From: Lentisphaera profundi
Lineage (GTDB): Bacteria; Verrucomicrobiota; Lentisphaeria; Lentisphaerales; Lentisphaeraceae
Reading direction: 5' to 3'
DNA: 64,000 nucleotides
NCBI RefSeq assembly: GCF_028728065.1
Contig: NZ_CP117812.1
Location: 620,001-684,000 of the forward strand
Shown here: positions 26,557 to 35,169 of the stretch, piece by piece
How the letters are laid out: each line of letters opens with the position of its first letter
Position numbering within the stretch: the stretch's first letter is position 1
The notes under the pieces: model-generated
Databases searched by the model: none
What the model saw: only the letters and a program-made list of their open reading frames with translations
Told to the model about the DNA's origin: nothing
Position numbers and translations under genes: made by a program

Positions 26557-29517
26557 TTATTTAAATATTTTGCACTTGGGAAGAGCGACTTTTAGTTTAG
26601 CGATACCGGTATCAGTCACTGATGTTCCATTGAGATGCAATGACTTCATATTTTTAATTTGGCTTAGGTGTATGAGGCCTTTGTCTGTTACGCTTTTAAC
26701 TCCTCCTAAATGTAATCCTTGGAGTTTATTTAGCGTAGTCAGTGCCTTAAGGCCTGAGTCTGTAAGTACGGTGTCTTCTAGACATATATCAATAAGATTT
26801 TTGTTTGAACAGACATAGCTAAGTCCTTTGTCGGTTACTTTTTTCCCGCCAAAGTTGAGCTCGCGCAAACTCTTGATGCTACTAAAATGCTTAGCACTGA
26901 GGTCCGTTAGAGGAGCTCCTCGCAGATAAATATATTCTAATTTTTTTAATTTGATCAAATGCTGAACTCCGACATCCGTAACAGCTCTAGTGTTACATCC
27001 CCAAAACCTGAGAAATCGTAAATCTGTACAAAGTGATAAGGTTTTTAAATCATCATTAGTAAAAGAACTAGATGGCTTTACTAGATAGTCGATGAGGACG
27101 ATTTTAAACGCTTGATCGGGAATCTCCTGTAAAGATGATATGGAGATTTCTTTATTCGCCAGAGCAATTGTCATTGCGGGCTTGCCTTTTTTTGTAAAAA
27201 TATACTCGGCGATTTTGCGATCCGTGATCTTTGTGTCGAAAGCTTCATTTGTTAGATTAGTTTTGGCTAGCGATGTCAAAGCAATAGCACCTTTCTCGAC
27301 CCGCCACGCATGTTTCCATTCTCCATCCCAGGGGTATTCGCCATTATTAAGCCAGCTCAGGCCTTTCCATTTATCTAGGATGGGAGCACCTTTTTCAAGT
27401 ACCCAACCCTTTCTCGTTCTCGCCCAGTTTAATTTTCGGCGGTAAATATAATATCCATTAGCAGAGATATAGACGGGTAAGTCATTAAATAAATTTTTTC
27501 GATCAATTTGGTATATGCCATGAGCATTTTTGTGTTTGCCCTTGGATACGGTGATCTGTGTTGGCCAATCCTTGAAGGGGCTTGTACTAGGAAGTTCTTT
27601 AAGAGTCGGGACAGTTTTTTTAGATATATTTACGGGTGATTTACTTTTATCATCAAGTAGGGAAGGCATTCTTTTGGCGCCGCGTTGATAGAGGTCTTGG
27701 ATTTCACCCAAAGATAAATCTTTCTTATAAATTAAGAGTTCATCCATAAGCCCGTCATAAAGGAATCGTGAGTGATCGGGGTGTTTAGCTATATGAAGAC
27801 CGACAAATGATCCCGTGTCAAAAACCGTCCCAGTCCCACTTTGCTTAAGCTTTTGTAAGACTCCATTGATATAGATTTTAGCACTTTTATTAATATTAGT
27901 AGTTCCTGAAGGAATTGTCAGCGCTATATGTGTCCACGTATTGGCGGACATAGTGTAATCACTCGAAATAAATTGATAATTTATTCCAAACCTTAACTCA
28001 TCATTTTCTAAATAAAGTTTAAAGCATTTGCCCGCAGCGATCTGACCATAAAAGACTATGGTTTGTTTTCCTTGAAGCTTATGTGGTAATAACCAAAGGC
28101 TAACACTTCTAGCTTTATTGCCACTCACGGGTATGAAATTTTTGAAATATATAAAGTCATAAACACCATCAAAGTCTATAGCTTTCCCCGTAACATGAGG
28201 CACATCTACAAATTTTGGATTATTTTGGATCAAACCCTTCTTATTGGAAATCTTATCATGAATGATTTTGCCATTTGTATCATTAAAATCGGCCTGGAAA
28301 ATCAAAGCTTCATTGAGGATGCTTGTCGTTTTTAAGGGCTTCTGACTTGAAGTGTTGAGCGAGTCACCATTTATTTTTACGGGTCGTGTTTCGGCAAGTT
28401 GCTGTTTTTTGATTTTGCCTTTATTTACACCCGCGATAGCAGGACCCAGTTCAGATGAGCGACTTAGGGAATAATAGAGAATCATTGCTAGTACCGAGAT
28501 GGATAGACATAATGCAATAATAAAATTCTTGTGAGTCTTAGATAAGCTACTTGTGCCCTTGCTCTTGCTATGAGTAAGCTTTTTACTCGCTTTTTTTGTG
28601 CCCGATTTTTTACTGGGCTTAGTGACCTTTGTTCTCGCCAGAGAATCATAAATAATAGTAGCATGAAGAGCGCCTACATCAGCATTTGTGTATTTGATTT
28701 TATTTAAATCGTCTAAAAGGGTATCGAAATCCTGATAGCGCTCAGCAGGGTTTTTCTCCATCATGCGGCAAATCACCGCACAAATATTATCCGGTAAGTC
28801 TGGCTTGATATTCTTAGGATGAACTAAGGGCTCTTGCACTTGCTTCATCATTATTGTTTTTGAACAAGTGTCATCAAAGGGTACCTGGCCAGTCAAGAGA
28901 TGGTACATGGTGGCTCCCAGTGAATACATATCACTTCTATGGTCGGCATCTCTGGCATCAAGAGCTTGTTCCGGAGGGATATAGTGAGGCGTACCAATGG
29001 CGTAGCCTTTTTCTTCTTGAACCCCTGTAGCCCTTTTAGCGATCCCGAGATCTGCAAGCTTAAGTTTACCTTCGCTGGTCATCATAATGTTTTCAGGTTT
29101 TATATCTCGATGAACGATGCCCACACTCTGGGCTTCTTTAAGGGCTTCCGTCATCTTGATTGCAAGTTCTAAAACTTCTTGAACGGGTAAGCTGCCACCG
29201 GCTTGTTTAGCCTTCTGACGAATATTGCAGCCATCGACATATTCCATGACGAGGAAATGTTCTCCGTGGTCGTGATCGGCATCATAGATACGAACAATAT
29301 TGGGATGGTTAATGATTGCGGCTGTTCGCCCTTCTTCAATAAAGGACTGAATATATTCAGTAGATTCGAGCGCCAAAGAGCGATCAAGGATTTTGACTGC
29401 TACGGGTAAATTCAAACGAGGATGCGAACTCAGCCAAACGGTTCCCATGGCCCCTTTGCCGAGTATTTTTTTGAGGACGTACTTCCCAAGAACTTGGACA
29501 TGATCATCATTAGACAT
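26557..29517 (-). CDS. Ser/Thr protein kinase with membrane helix, LamG and LRR domains
   Basis: The start at 29517 has GGGAGG 8 bases upstream and overlaps the preceding stop codon (TAATG), so 27 residues of upstream open frame are excluded. The 986-residue product has a Hanks-type kinase domain (about 12-280): G-K-G-A-M-G loop, V-A-V-K lysine, H-R-D-I-K-P-E-N catalytic loop and D-L-G instead of D-F-G. A Lys-rich linker and one membrane helix (about 335-358) follow. Outside are a LamG domain (about 410-590), a W/Y-rich segment (about 640-740) and six LRR units to the end. The LamG and LRR parts would face the periplasm and could sense glycans or proteins. Confidence 0.92.
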   Translation of the reverse strand: MSNDDHVQVLGKYVLKKILGKGAMGTVWLSSHPRLNLPVAVKILDRSLALESTEYIQSFIEEGRTAAIINHPNIVRIYDADHDHGEHFLVMEYVDGCNIRQKAKQAGGSLPVQEVLELAIKMTEALKEAQSVGIVHRDIKPENIMMTSEGKLKLADLGIAKRATGVQEEKGYAIGTPHYIPPEQALDARDADHRSDMYSLGATMYHLLTGQVPFDDTCSKTIMMKQVQEPLVHPKNIKPDLPDNICAVICRMMEKNPAERYQDFDTLLDDLNKIKYTNADVGALHATIIYDSLARTKVTKPSKKSGTKKASKKLTHSKSKGTSSLSKTHKNFIIALCLSISVLAMILYYSLSRSSELGPAIAGVNKGKIKKQQLAETRPVKINGDSLNTSSQKPLKTTSILNEALIFQADFNDTNGKIIHDKISNKKGLIQNNPKFVDVPHVTGKAIDFDGVYDFIYFKNFIPVSGNKARSVSLWLLPHKLQGKQTIVFYGQIAAGKCFKLYLENDELRFGINYQFISSDYTMSANTWTHIALTIPSGTTNINKSAKIYINGVLQKLKQSGTGTVFDTGSFVGLHIAKHPDHSRFLYDGLMDELLIYKKDLSLGEIQDLYQRGAKRMPSLLDDKSKSPVNISKKTVPTLKELPSTSPFKDWPTQITVSKGKHKNAHGIYQIDRKNLFNDLPVYISANGYYIYRRKLNWARTRKGWVLEKGAPILDKWKGLSWLNNGEYPWDGEWKHAWRVEKGAIALTSLAKTNLTNEAFDTKITDRKIAEYIFTKKGKPAMTIALANKEISISSLQEIPDQAFKIVLIDYLVKPSSSFTNDDLKTLSLCTDLRFLRFWGCNTRAVTDVGVQHLIKLKKLEYIYLRGAPLTDLSAKHFSSIKSLRELNFGGKKVTDKGLSYVCSNKNLIDICLEDTVLTDSGLKALTTLNKLQGLHLGGVKSVTDKGLIHLSQIKNMKSLHLNGTSVTDTGIAKLKVALPKCKIFK

Positions 29518-29696
29518 TATGATTTCCTCCCAATATTTTTCTCTAAACCCTGATAGAACTGGAGGTTCTCTTTGACTTCTTGCTGGCGATTTTGACAAAG
29601 TTCACAGGAGTTCAGGTGGCGCTGCCATACAAACTTTTTAATGCCAGCCTTGTCCTTTAATAAGAGCTCATGTTGAAATTCACTAAGACAATTCAT
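29517..29696 (-). CDS. small zinc-finger anti-sigma-like protein
   Basis: This 59-residue gene was read directly from sequence. Its ATG (29696) overlaps the sigma factor stop as ATGA and its TAA overlaps the kinase ATG as TAATG, so it is locked between the two by translational coupling. The motif H-L-N-S-C-E-L-C is the H-x3-C-x2-C of ZAS/zf-HC2 anti-sigma domains, and the remainder is helical and charged. ZAS proteins usually bind the ECF factor and release it on signal. Here it is soluble and much shorter than usual; the membrane part may be provided by the kinase. The function is inferred from motif and position. Confidence 0.78.
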   Translation of the reverse strand: MNCLSEFQHELLLKDKAGIKKFVWQRHLNSCELCQNRQQEVKENLQFYQGLEKNIGRKS

Positions 29697-30283
29697 TTTT
29701 CATCTCCCATTAAGCTATTGACGATAGGCCGTAAGCGTTTAAGAATTCGATGCTTGGCAACGTAGACTGACTCGATACTCAAACCAAGGGAGTCTGCAAC
29801 ACGATTGGCGTCTATCTGATCAATAAAGAGCATGACGAATGCCTCATAGGTCACTTCTGTTACTTGAGACTTAACTTTACTCAAAGCCTGATCAAGTAAA
29901 TGACGATGCCACTCGTCCATCCAATGCTGTTCACTTGACTCCAAATCTGTACTTTCCAAAACAACGCCACCTGTAGCGAAAGGGATTAATGTGCACTCTT
30001 TATTTTTTCGTTTGCGTAAAATATCAAAGGCCCGACGATCAATAATTTTCTTTAAATAATCTCTAAATCGACCTTTAGATTTATCAAACTTAAAGAGCGT
30101 TTCCCCCCTGTAGAGGCTTAACATAACTTCTTGAAAAAGGTCCGAGCTTTCATGATCAAATAGACCTCGGTCTTTACCTCGGAGATAAACTAGCTTACGA
30201 TAAGTCTTCGCAAATTCTTCCCAGGCGATGCCTTCTCCTGCGCGTAACTTTTCTATTACAGTATGTTGTGTTGTAAATGCCAT
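29693..30283 (-). CDS. ECF sigma factor linked to a Ser/Thr kinase
   Basis: The 196-residue protein has a sigma-70 region 2 (E-S-S-D-L-F-Q-E-V-M-L-S-L-Y) and region 4 (R-V-A-D-S-L-G-L-S-I-E-S-V-Y-V-A-K-H-R-I-L-K-R-L). The long linker with W-M-D-E-W is typical of the kinase-linked ECF groups described from Planctomycetes. GGA lies 7 bases before the ATG. It starts a three-gene overlapping operon with the zinc-finger peptide and the kinase. Phosphorylation of the sigma factor or of the ZAS peptide is a reasonable hypothesis, not shown by sequence. Confidence 0.9.
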   Translation of the reverse strand: MAFTTQHTVIEKLRAGEGIAWEEFAKTYRKLVYLRGKDRGLFDHESSDLFQEVMLSLYRGETLFKFDKSKGRFRDYLKKIIDRRAFDILRKRKNKECTLIPFATGGVVLESTDLESSEQHWMDEWHRHLLDQALSKVKSQVTEVTYEAFVMLFIDQIDANRVADSLGLSIESVYVAKHRILKRLRPIVNSLMGDEK

Positions 30284-30322
30284 AGAGTTTCCATTTTTAC
30301 CCTTCTTCGGAGCGGAGATAAA

Positions 30323-30352
30323 GATTCTTACACGAAATAGTATTTTTTTTAA
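30323..30352 (-). promoter_or_regulatory. candidate autoregulated promoter of the sigma operon
   Basis: Minus-strand AAAATACTA followed by TTTCGTGTAAGAATC, about 40 bases before the sigma ATG. The match to the region before the LRR gene (26415-26450) covers GTGTAAGAA exactly. It may be recognised by the sigma factor itself. Confidence 0.5.
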
Positions 30353-30448
30353 AGTTTATGAAGCTACTGAGCGATTTTGCTAGAAATAATGACTGCTTTA
30401 GAGTCGACGAGTGTTCATTAGCGATGATTTGAAAGATTTCGGCAAGTG

Positions 30449-30778
30449 CTACTTTCGATCATTGTCCTCGACTTTAAGTCCCGTGTCTTTTTTGTTTTCT
30501 TGCTTAGACTCATTTTTATGCAAACGAGACTGTCTTTCTATTTCGATGGCTTCTCCGACATTTTTTGCACTTAGGCTAGAGCCGAAAACTCTTCTGGAAA
30601 GGTAGGATAAAAAGAGCTCATGATCATCAGGTGAAAGTTCTTCACAGAGTTCTTTTTCACTTGTGGTATAGGGTTTTTCTTTTGTGGGGAGGCGCATGTC
30701 TTGTACTTCTTGCTTACAAGCCGTTAAGCATAAGATTACGCTAGCTAAAATCATTAATGTTTGCAGTGTTCTTTTCAT
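30449..30778 (-). CDS. small lipoprotein of unknown function
   Basis: The 109-residue product has a short basic N-terminus, a hydrophobic stretch and a lipobox L-T-A-C (Cys21), so it should be a lipid-anchored envelope protein. GAGG lies about 8 bases before the start. The mature part is charged, with E-L-S-P-D-D-H-E-L-F-L-S-Y-L as the most structured piece and a Lys/Glu/Asn-rich tail. I do not recognise a family. It lies 165 bases upstream of the sigma operon on the same strand, so it may share its regulation. Confidence 0.72.
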   Translation of the reverse strand: MKRTLQTLMILASVILCLTACKQEVQDMRLPTKEKPYTTSEKELCEELSPDDHELFLSYLSRRVFGSSLSAKNVGEAIEIERQSRLHKNESKQENKKDTGLKVEDNDRK

Positions 30779-31150
30779 CTCTTAGCCTCAAGCCGGTAAT
30801 AGTGTTTTTAATTTAAAATCTTCAAAAAGTACCTTATGAATATATAGGAGAGAGTTCTTCTTTATATATATATTTTCTTAAGATATAATGTAAGCGTTAA
30901 TTAAACTCAATATTTGAATTGCTTATTTGAAAAAAAGTCTATTTTCCTCAGTATTGTGCTAAGAATGCCGCTGATTATTGCTATGGAGAGAATAATAACT
31001 CGCATGAGGAGACTCACTTTGTTTGGATCAAGGTGCGCTAGCTTTGTATTAAGGAGAAAATCTGCAAGTGATAAAGTGACTATTATCCGCCTGTAAATAG
31101 AAGGATAATGAAGCAGCTAAGACGACTCGTAAGAGAAGTGAATTACTCAT
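30779..31150. other. intergenic, no firm gene
   Basis: Short frames exist on both strands (for example 30914-31096), but none has a good start or clear family. A minus-strand frame in the same place reads like a single membrane helix followed by charged residues, perhaps a gene remnant. A possible TTG-initiated frame is weaker still. Nothing else was seen. Confidence 0.5.
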
Positions 31151-31326
31151 CTCTTTTACTCTTTTACTCTTTTACTCTTTTACTCTTTTACTCTTTTACT
31201 CTTTTACTCTTTTACTCTTTTACTCTTTTACTCTTTTACTCTTTTACTCTTTTACTCTTTTACTCTTTTACTCTTTTACTCTTTTACTCTTTTACTCTTT
31301 TACTCTTTTACTCTTTTACTCTTTTA
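31151..31326. repeat. octanucleotide microsatellite, 22 perfect copies of CTCTTTTA
   Basis: The unit CTCTTTTA runs from 31151 to 31326 without a single mismatch, 176 bp in all. On the + strand every frame through it is open and would give an L-L-L-F-Y-S-F-T-type repeat. Because 8 is not a multiple of 3, any change in copy number shifts the frame. It sits 57 bases before the candidate operator of the next operon, so copy number could also change promoter spacing to elements further upstream. Confidence 0.95.
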
Positions 31327-31382
31327 GCGTGCCAAAGCCTTGATCACTTAAGGGTTCTTTTGTTGGATGCCTATCAATAAAA

Positions 31383-31401
31383 TGAACGTTTTGAACGTTT
31401 T
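31383..31401 (+). promoter_or_regulatory. candidate MerR/LitR-type operator, site 1
   Basis: TGAACGTTTTGAACGTTTT is a direct repeat of GAACGTTTT with a 9-bp period. The identical 19 bases lie at 47403-47421 and a 17/19 match lies at 33307-33325 (minus orientation). All three stand 40-80 bases before operons of the light-response cluster. CarH/LitR proteins are known to bind tandem direct repeats. Confidence 0.65.
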
Positions 31402-31455
31402 ATTGTGGAAATCGAGCGATTTTGGATATATACTTAAAGAAAAAGGTTAGATGAA

Positions 31456-31920
31456 ATGAAGGTCTTTAAGTTAGTCAGGCAACAGGATTTAGCAGTAAAC
31501 AGCAAAAGCTGCTGGGATTTTTTTGCAGATCCCCAAAACCTGAAAAAAATCACTCCCGCTTATATGGGATTCGATATTGTAGAAGGCGGGGGCAGTGAAA
31601 TGTATGCAGGACAAATTATAGCTTACAAAGTGAGCCCCCTACTAAATTTTAAAGTAACTTGGGTGACAGAAATTACTCATGTGAAAGAAGGGGAATTCTT
31701 TGTGGATGAACAGAGGTTTGGACCCTATAAATTTTGGCATCACAAACACTTTTTCCAAAGTATTCCCGGAGGGACACGTTGTCGTGATGAGATTCATTAT
31801 ATACCTCCAGTAAGTTTAATAGCACCTTTACTAAACCACTATTTAATTAAAGGTAAATTAAATGAGATATTTGATTATCGCGCAAAAATTTTAGAAGCAC
31901 AATTTGGCTTGGTGAAATAA
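31456..31920 (+). CDS. SRPBCC-family ligand-binding protein
   Basis: The 154-residue protein has the START/SRPBCC layout: an N-terminal strand ending with W-D-F-F-A-D-P-Q-N-L-K-K-I-T-P, central strands with V-T-W-V-T-E-I, and a long C-terminal helix. Such proteins bind hydrophobic ligands, lipids or polyketide-like molecules. AAAGG lies about 10 bases before the ATG; an overlapping ATG at 31451 is out of frame. The stop codon abuts the next start. Related genes are often found next to photolyase and SDR genes in light-response clusters, and a candidate operator lies upstream. Confidence 0.82.
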   Translation: MKVFKLVRQQDLAVNSKSCWDFFADPQNLKKITPAYMGFDIVEGGGSEMYAGQIIAYKVSPLLNFKVTWVTEITHVKEGEFFVDEQRFGPYKFWHHKHFFQSIPGGTRCRDEIHYIPPVSLIAPLLNHYLIKGKLNEIFDYRAKILEAQFGLVK

Positions 31921-32637
31921 ATGATTAAGATTGATTTGAGTAGTAAAAATATCTTGGTTGCGGGGAGTTCAGGAGCCATAGGTCAAGAACTGTGTAAGCA
32001 ATTCAAAGTGGCGGGAGCTAATGTTTGGAGCTTAAGTCGACATGAATCAGAGGCAGTGGATCATTTTTGTATTGATTTAAGCAAGCAGGAAAGTGTCGAA
32101 AGTTTAAAAGAACAATTTCAAGAAAGTAAAATCAAGATAGATGGAGTCATCAATTGTGCTGGTTTACTGCACGACGAGACAAATTTACCTGAACGTCAGT
32201 TAAGAGATATAAAAGATGATTGGCTATTGCGTAGCATGGAAGTAAACCTTTTGAGTCATATTCATTTAGCTCAGTCTGTAGAGGGTTTTATGGAAGATTC
32301 AAAAGCTTTTAAATGGATGTCTTTATCTGCCATGGTGGGAAGTATAGAAGACAATGGTTTAGGAGGTTGGTACAGCTATAGAATTAGCAAAGTGGGTTTG
32401 AATATGTTTATCAAGGGTTTGTCGATCGAATGGAAGCGAAAAAATAAAGAGCTTTGTGTAGTGGCCGTGCACCCTGGGACAACGGAATCGAAGATGTCAA
32501 AAATTTTCAAAATTAAGAAAGACAAGCTCTACTCAGCAGAATTGAGTGCGTCGAGATTATTGAAAATCTATGGGACTTTGACAAATGAGTCTAATGGTCA
32601 GTTTTTAAACTGGGACGGAAGCCAATTGGCGTGGTGA
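31921..32637 (+). CDS. short-chain dehydrogenase/reductase
   Basis: The 238-residue protein has the nucleotide-binding stretch V-A-G-S-S-G-A-I-G-Q-E (about 12-22), N-C-A-G near residue 80, and the catalytic Y-S-Y-R-I-S-K (Tyr and Lys three apart) near 155-161. It starts directly after the SRPBCC stop codon, so the two are translationally linked. Classical SDRs of this length act on small alcohols, sugars or lipids with NAD(P). Within this cluster a lipid or aromatic substrate is possible. A homologous SDR leads the operon at 47479. Confidence 0.88.
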   Translation: MIKIDLSSKNILVAGSSGAIGQELCKQFKVAGANVWSLSRHESEAVDHFCIDLSKQESVESLKEQFQESKIKIDGVINCAGLLHDETNLPERQLRDIKDDWLLRSMEVNLLSHIHLAQSVEGFMEDSKAFKWMSLSAMVGSIEDNGLGGWYSYRISKVGLNMFIKGLSIEWKRKNKELCVVAVHPGTTESKMSKIFKIKKDKLYSAELSASRLLKIYGTLTNESNGQFLNWDGSQLAW

Positions 32638-32638
32638 G

Positions 32639-33064
32639 ATGATGGATATTTTATTGATTTTACATATACTGACCGCGATATTTTTATGTGGATTAATTTG
32701 GGTGATTCAAGTGCTTCATTATCCGAGTTTTCATTATGTAGAAGAATCGAAGTTTATACAATTTGAAAAATTTCATGCGAAAAAAATATCGTACTTGGTG
32801 ATGCCAGCTATGCTGATAGAGTTTTTGACTGCGATATATTTTTGCTACCATTTTCAAGATGACTATTTATGGTGGATAAATTTGAGTGCAATAGCTTTAA
32901 TTTGGTTGTCAACAGCATTTTTAAGTGTGCCCTGTCACAACAAATTATCTCGTGGAAAAGATACAGGAGTGATTAATCGCTTAATCATTTCTAATTGGCC
33001 ACGAACAATAATTTGGTCAGCAAAGCTAATTGTATTGTGGATGATTATTAGAAAATTTTATTGA
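32639..33064 (+). CDS. small membrane protein with four helices
   Basis: The 141-residue product begins at 32639 or at the adjacent ATG (32642), with GGTGAG just upstream. It has four hydrophobic helices with H-Y-P-S-F and a cytoplasmic F-H-A-K-K and a P-C-H-N-K-L motif between helices 3 and 4. The family is not recognised with certainty; it resembles small DUF1772-like membrane proteins. It ends the first operon of the light cluster, overlapping the 3' end of the opposite-strand gene at 33058 by seven bases. Confidence 0.75.
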   Translation: MMDILLILHILTAIFLCGLIWVIQVLHYPSFHYVEESKFIQFEKFHAKKISYLVMPAMLIEFLTAIYFCYHFQDDYLWWINLSAIALIWLSTAFLSVPCHNKLSRGKDTGVINRLIISNWPRTIIWSAKLIVLWMIIRKFY

Positions 33065-33255
33065 CTCCATCCACTTTCCCAAATTTCTGGATTCTTGAGG
33101 TCGTCCAAGCTGTGAAAATGAATTGAATTATCAATGATAGAGATGAGTTCCACACGCTTTTTTGATTTACTAAAACTAAGTACGCGAAAGTGTCGGCGCC
33201 TTTGCTCCACTTGAAGATGTGTCCATTTGCTATTCACGAGGTGTTTAATATCCAT
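33058..33255 (-). CDS. TIGR02450-like (DUF2389) small tryptophan-containing protein
   Basis: The 65-residue protein reads N-S-K-W-T near residue 8-12, a middle H-F-R-V-L-S-F strand and a C-terminal D-L-K-N-P-E-I-W-E-S-G-W, matching the TIGR02450 family of short conserved proteins that often sit beside photolyase/cryptochrome genes. AAGGA lies 6-7 bases before the ATG. The biochemical role of the family is unknown. Its start faces the photolyase gene, and a candidate operator lies in the 126-bp region between them. Confidence 0.8.
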   Translation of the reverse strand: MDIKHLVNSKWTHLQVEQRRRHFRVLSFSKSKKRVELISIIDNSIHFHSLDDLKNPEIWESGWSQ

Positions 33256-33306
33256 GGTGTTTCCTTTTTAGTATAAAAATAGTCGACAAATTAAGCTCTT
33301 CAATTA

Positions 33307-33325
33307 AAATCATTCAAAACGTTCA
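33307..33325 (-). promoter_or_regulatory. candidate MerR/LitR-type operator, site 2
   Basis: On the minus strand the sequence reads TGAACGTTTTGAATGATTT, differing from sites 1 and 3 at two of 19 positions. It lies between the divergent small gene (33255) and the photolyase gene (33382), so it could control both. Confidence 0.6.
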
Positions 33326-33381
33326 TATTGATTAGGAAAAAGTAATGAAACATAATAAATTAAAAGAAAAAAGGAAATAAG

Positions 33382-34679
33382 ATGATTGCGTATTGGTTTA
33401 GAAGAGATTTGCGTTTAAAGGATAATCACGCTCTTTTTCGTGCTTTGAGTGAAAATGCTGAAGTCTTACCAGTTTTCATCTTTGATAGAAGGATTTTAGA
33501 GAAATTAGCTAAGAAAGATCGTAGAGTTGATTATATACATCGTCGTTTAAGTGAATTAGATTCTTATTTGCGTTCCAAGGGATTGAGCGGGATACTCGTT
33601 CTTCATGGTGATGTTGATAAGTGTTGGCAAAAAATTCATGAAGAATATGATTTAGAGGGAGTTTATTGTAATCGTGATTATGAACCGAATGCAATAGATC
33701 GCGATTTTCGCCTTGAAGAGTATCTAAGAGCAAAGGGCTCCTATCTGAAGAGCTTCAAGGATCAAGTGATTTTTGAAGAATCCGACATTCTTAAATCTGA
33801 TAAGACACCCTATACGATTTATACTCCATACAAAAAACAGTGGCTAAATCATTTTGATGATAGTTTAGTAGAAGCCTATCCAAGTGAGAAACATTTAAAG
33901 AATATGAGTCGTAAACAGATTCCTGAAATGCCAAGTTTAGCAAACTTAGGATTTGAAAAGAGTGATTTAATTGAACCACCTATGGAAATTAATGAGAGTT
34001 TTGTAAAAGACTACGACCAGGTACGTGATTTTCCTGCACTCAATAAAACGAGTCGTCTTTCTGTCGCTTTACGCTTTGGTACTGTGAGTGTGAGATTCTT
34101 AGTACGCCGAGCTCGAGTTCTGAATGAAACGTGGCTAAGTGAACTGATTTGGCGTGAATTTTTCATGATGATTATAAGTCATTTTCCCGACTCAAGTCAT
34201 GAGGAGTTTAAACAGAAGTACAGTAAAATTAAGTGGCGTAATGATGAAGAGGAATTTGCCTTGTGGTGTGCGGGTAAAACAGGCTATGAATTAGTGGATG
34301 CGGGAATGCGAGAACTCAATGAAACAGGCTTTATGCATAATAGAGTGCGCATGGTAGTGGCCTCATTTCTGGTAAAACACTTACTCATTGATTGGCGTTG
34401 GGGGAGCGTTATTTCGCTAAAAAATTACTGGATTATGATTTGTCTGCTAATGTGGGTAACTGGCAGTGGGCGGCAGGAACTGGCTGTGATGCGGCCCCAT
34501 ACTTTCGAGTTTTTAATCCCTATACCCAAGCAGAAAAATTTGATAAAAAGCGCGAGTATATTAAACGTTGGGTTCCCGAAGTGGATACAGTTTTATATCC
34601 CCAAGTCATGCTTGATCATAAAGAAGGACGTGAACGAGCCTTACGTGTTTATAAAGAAGGCTTGGCATTATATGATTAA
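33382..34679 (+). CDS. phr: deoxyribodipyrimidine photolyase, broken by a -1 frameshift
   Basis: The N-terminal part (W-F-R-R-D-L-R-L at residue 5) and the FAD-binding C-terminal domain (V-D-A-G-M-R, M-H-N-R-V-R-M, L-L-I-D-W-R-W-G) are those of a class I CPD photolyase. At 34400-34404 there are five G where six are needed. After that point the conserved continuation G-E-R-Y-F-A-K-K and N-V-G-N-W-Q-W-A is read in another frame and ends at the TAA at 34677. With one added G the gene would give 432 residues, a little short but complete. As it stands, translation runs on in the wrong frame into the downstream gene. It may be a real mutation, a slippery site or a sequencing error. Confidence 0.92.
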
Positions 34680-35169
34680 GTTATTATTATTATTTATGTT
34701 TTGCTTGAGTTTAAATGGGCAAAGTAGCAAATTCAATTTTGATAAACGCGATTATCAAGTTTTCAGTGAATTAGACTTTACCTGGTATTTTTTCGATGTT
34801 TACCATGTTAAAGTGTGGACGACGGATAATGAATTCCCCGATTATGTGAAGCCATTTATTATGACTTATGAATATCGCAGAGACATAAAAGCGAAAGATT
34901 TGATAAAGACGAGTCAAGAAGAATGGGATAGATTAAAACTGTGTACTCTGACACAAAGTAAGTTGTGGGCAGATCAATTAAGTAAGATTTGGCCAGATAT
35001 CAGTTCAGGCGATTCATTAAGCGCATGGTTCGATGGAGAAAATACGCATTTTTATCAGCAAGAAAAATTCTTAGGGAAAGTATCCAATAAAGATTTTAGT
35101 CGGGCCTTTTTTCAGATTTGGCTCCATAAAAAATCACAAACATCTGAATTGCGAAAGGGCTTAAAATGA
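34672..35169 (+). CDS. chalcone-isomerase-like exported protein
   Basis: The ATG at 34672 overlaps the photolyase stop region (ATGATTAA) and opens a signal peptide M-I-K-L-L-L-L-F-M-F-C-L-S-L-N-G. The 165-residue product has the F-D-V-Y-H-V-K-V-W strand and the M-T-Y-E-Y-R-R-D segment of the chalcone isomerase-like family seen in bacterial photolyase/Cfa clusters. Its catalytic activity is unknown; a fatty-acid-binding role has been suggested for the fold in plants. Because of the photolyase frameshift it is also the C-terminal end of a long fused frame starting at 33382. Confidence 0.8.
   Translation: MIKLLLLFMFCLSLNGQSSKFNFDKRDYQVFSELDFTWYFFDVYHVKVWTTDNEFPDYVKPFIMTYEYRRDIKAKDLIKTSQEEWDRLKLCTLTQSKLWADQLSKIWPDISSGDSLSAWFDGENTHFYQQEKFLGKVSNKDFSRAFFQIWLHKKSQTSELRKGLK

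Noticed and set aside
30914-31096. Small gene of 60 residues
   Set aside because: It would need a TTG start without a ribosome-binding site, and its composition is not like a protein.
31108-31380. A protein made of L-L-L-F-Y-S-F-T repeats
   Set aside because: The open frame is the trivial result of an octamer microsatellite; all three frames are open and no family is recognisable.
33382-35169. One 595-residue photolyase-chalcone isomerase fusion gene
   Set aside because: The conserved photolyase C-terminus is in the other frame (to 34679), and the downstream part has its own start and signal peptide at 34672. The fusion is a product of the one-base loss.
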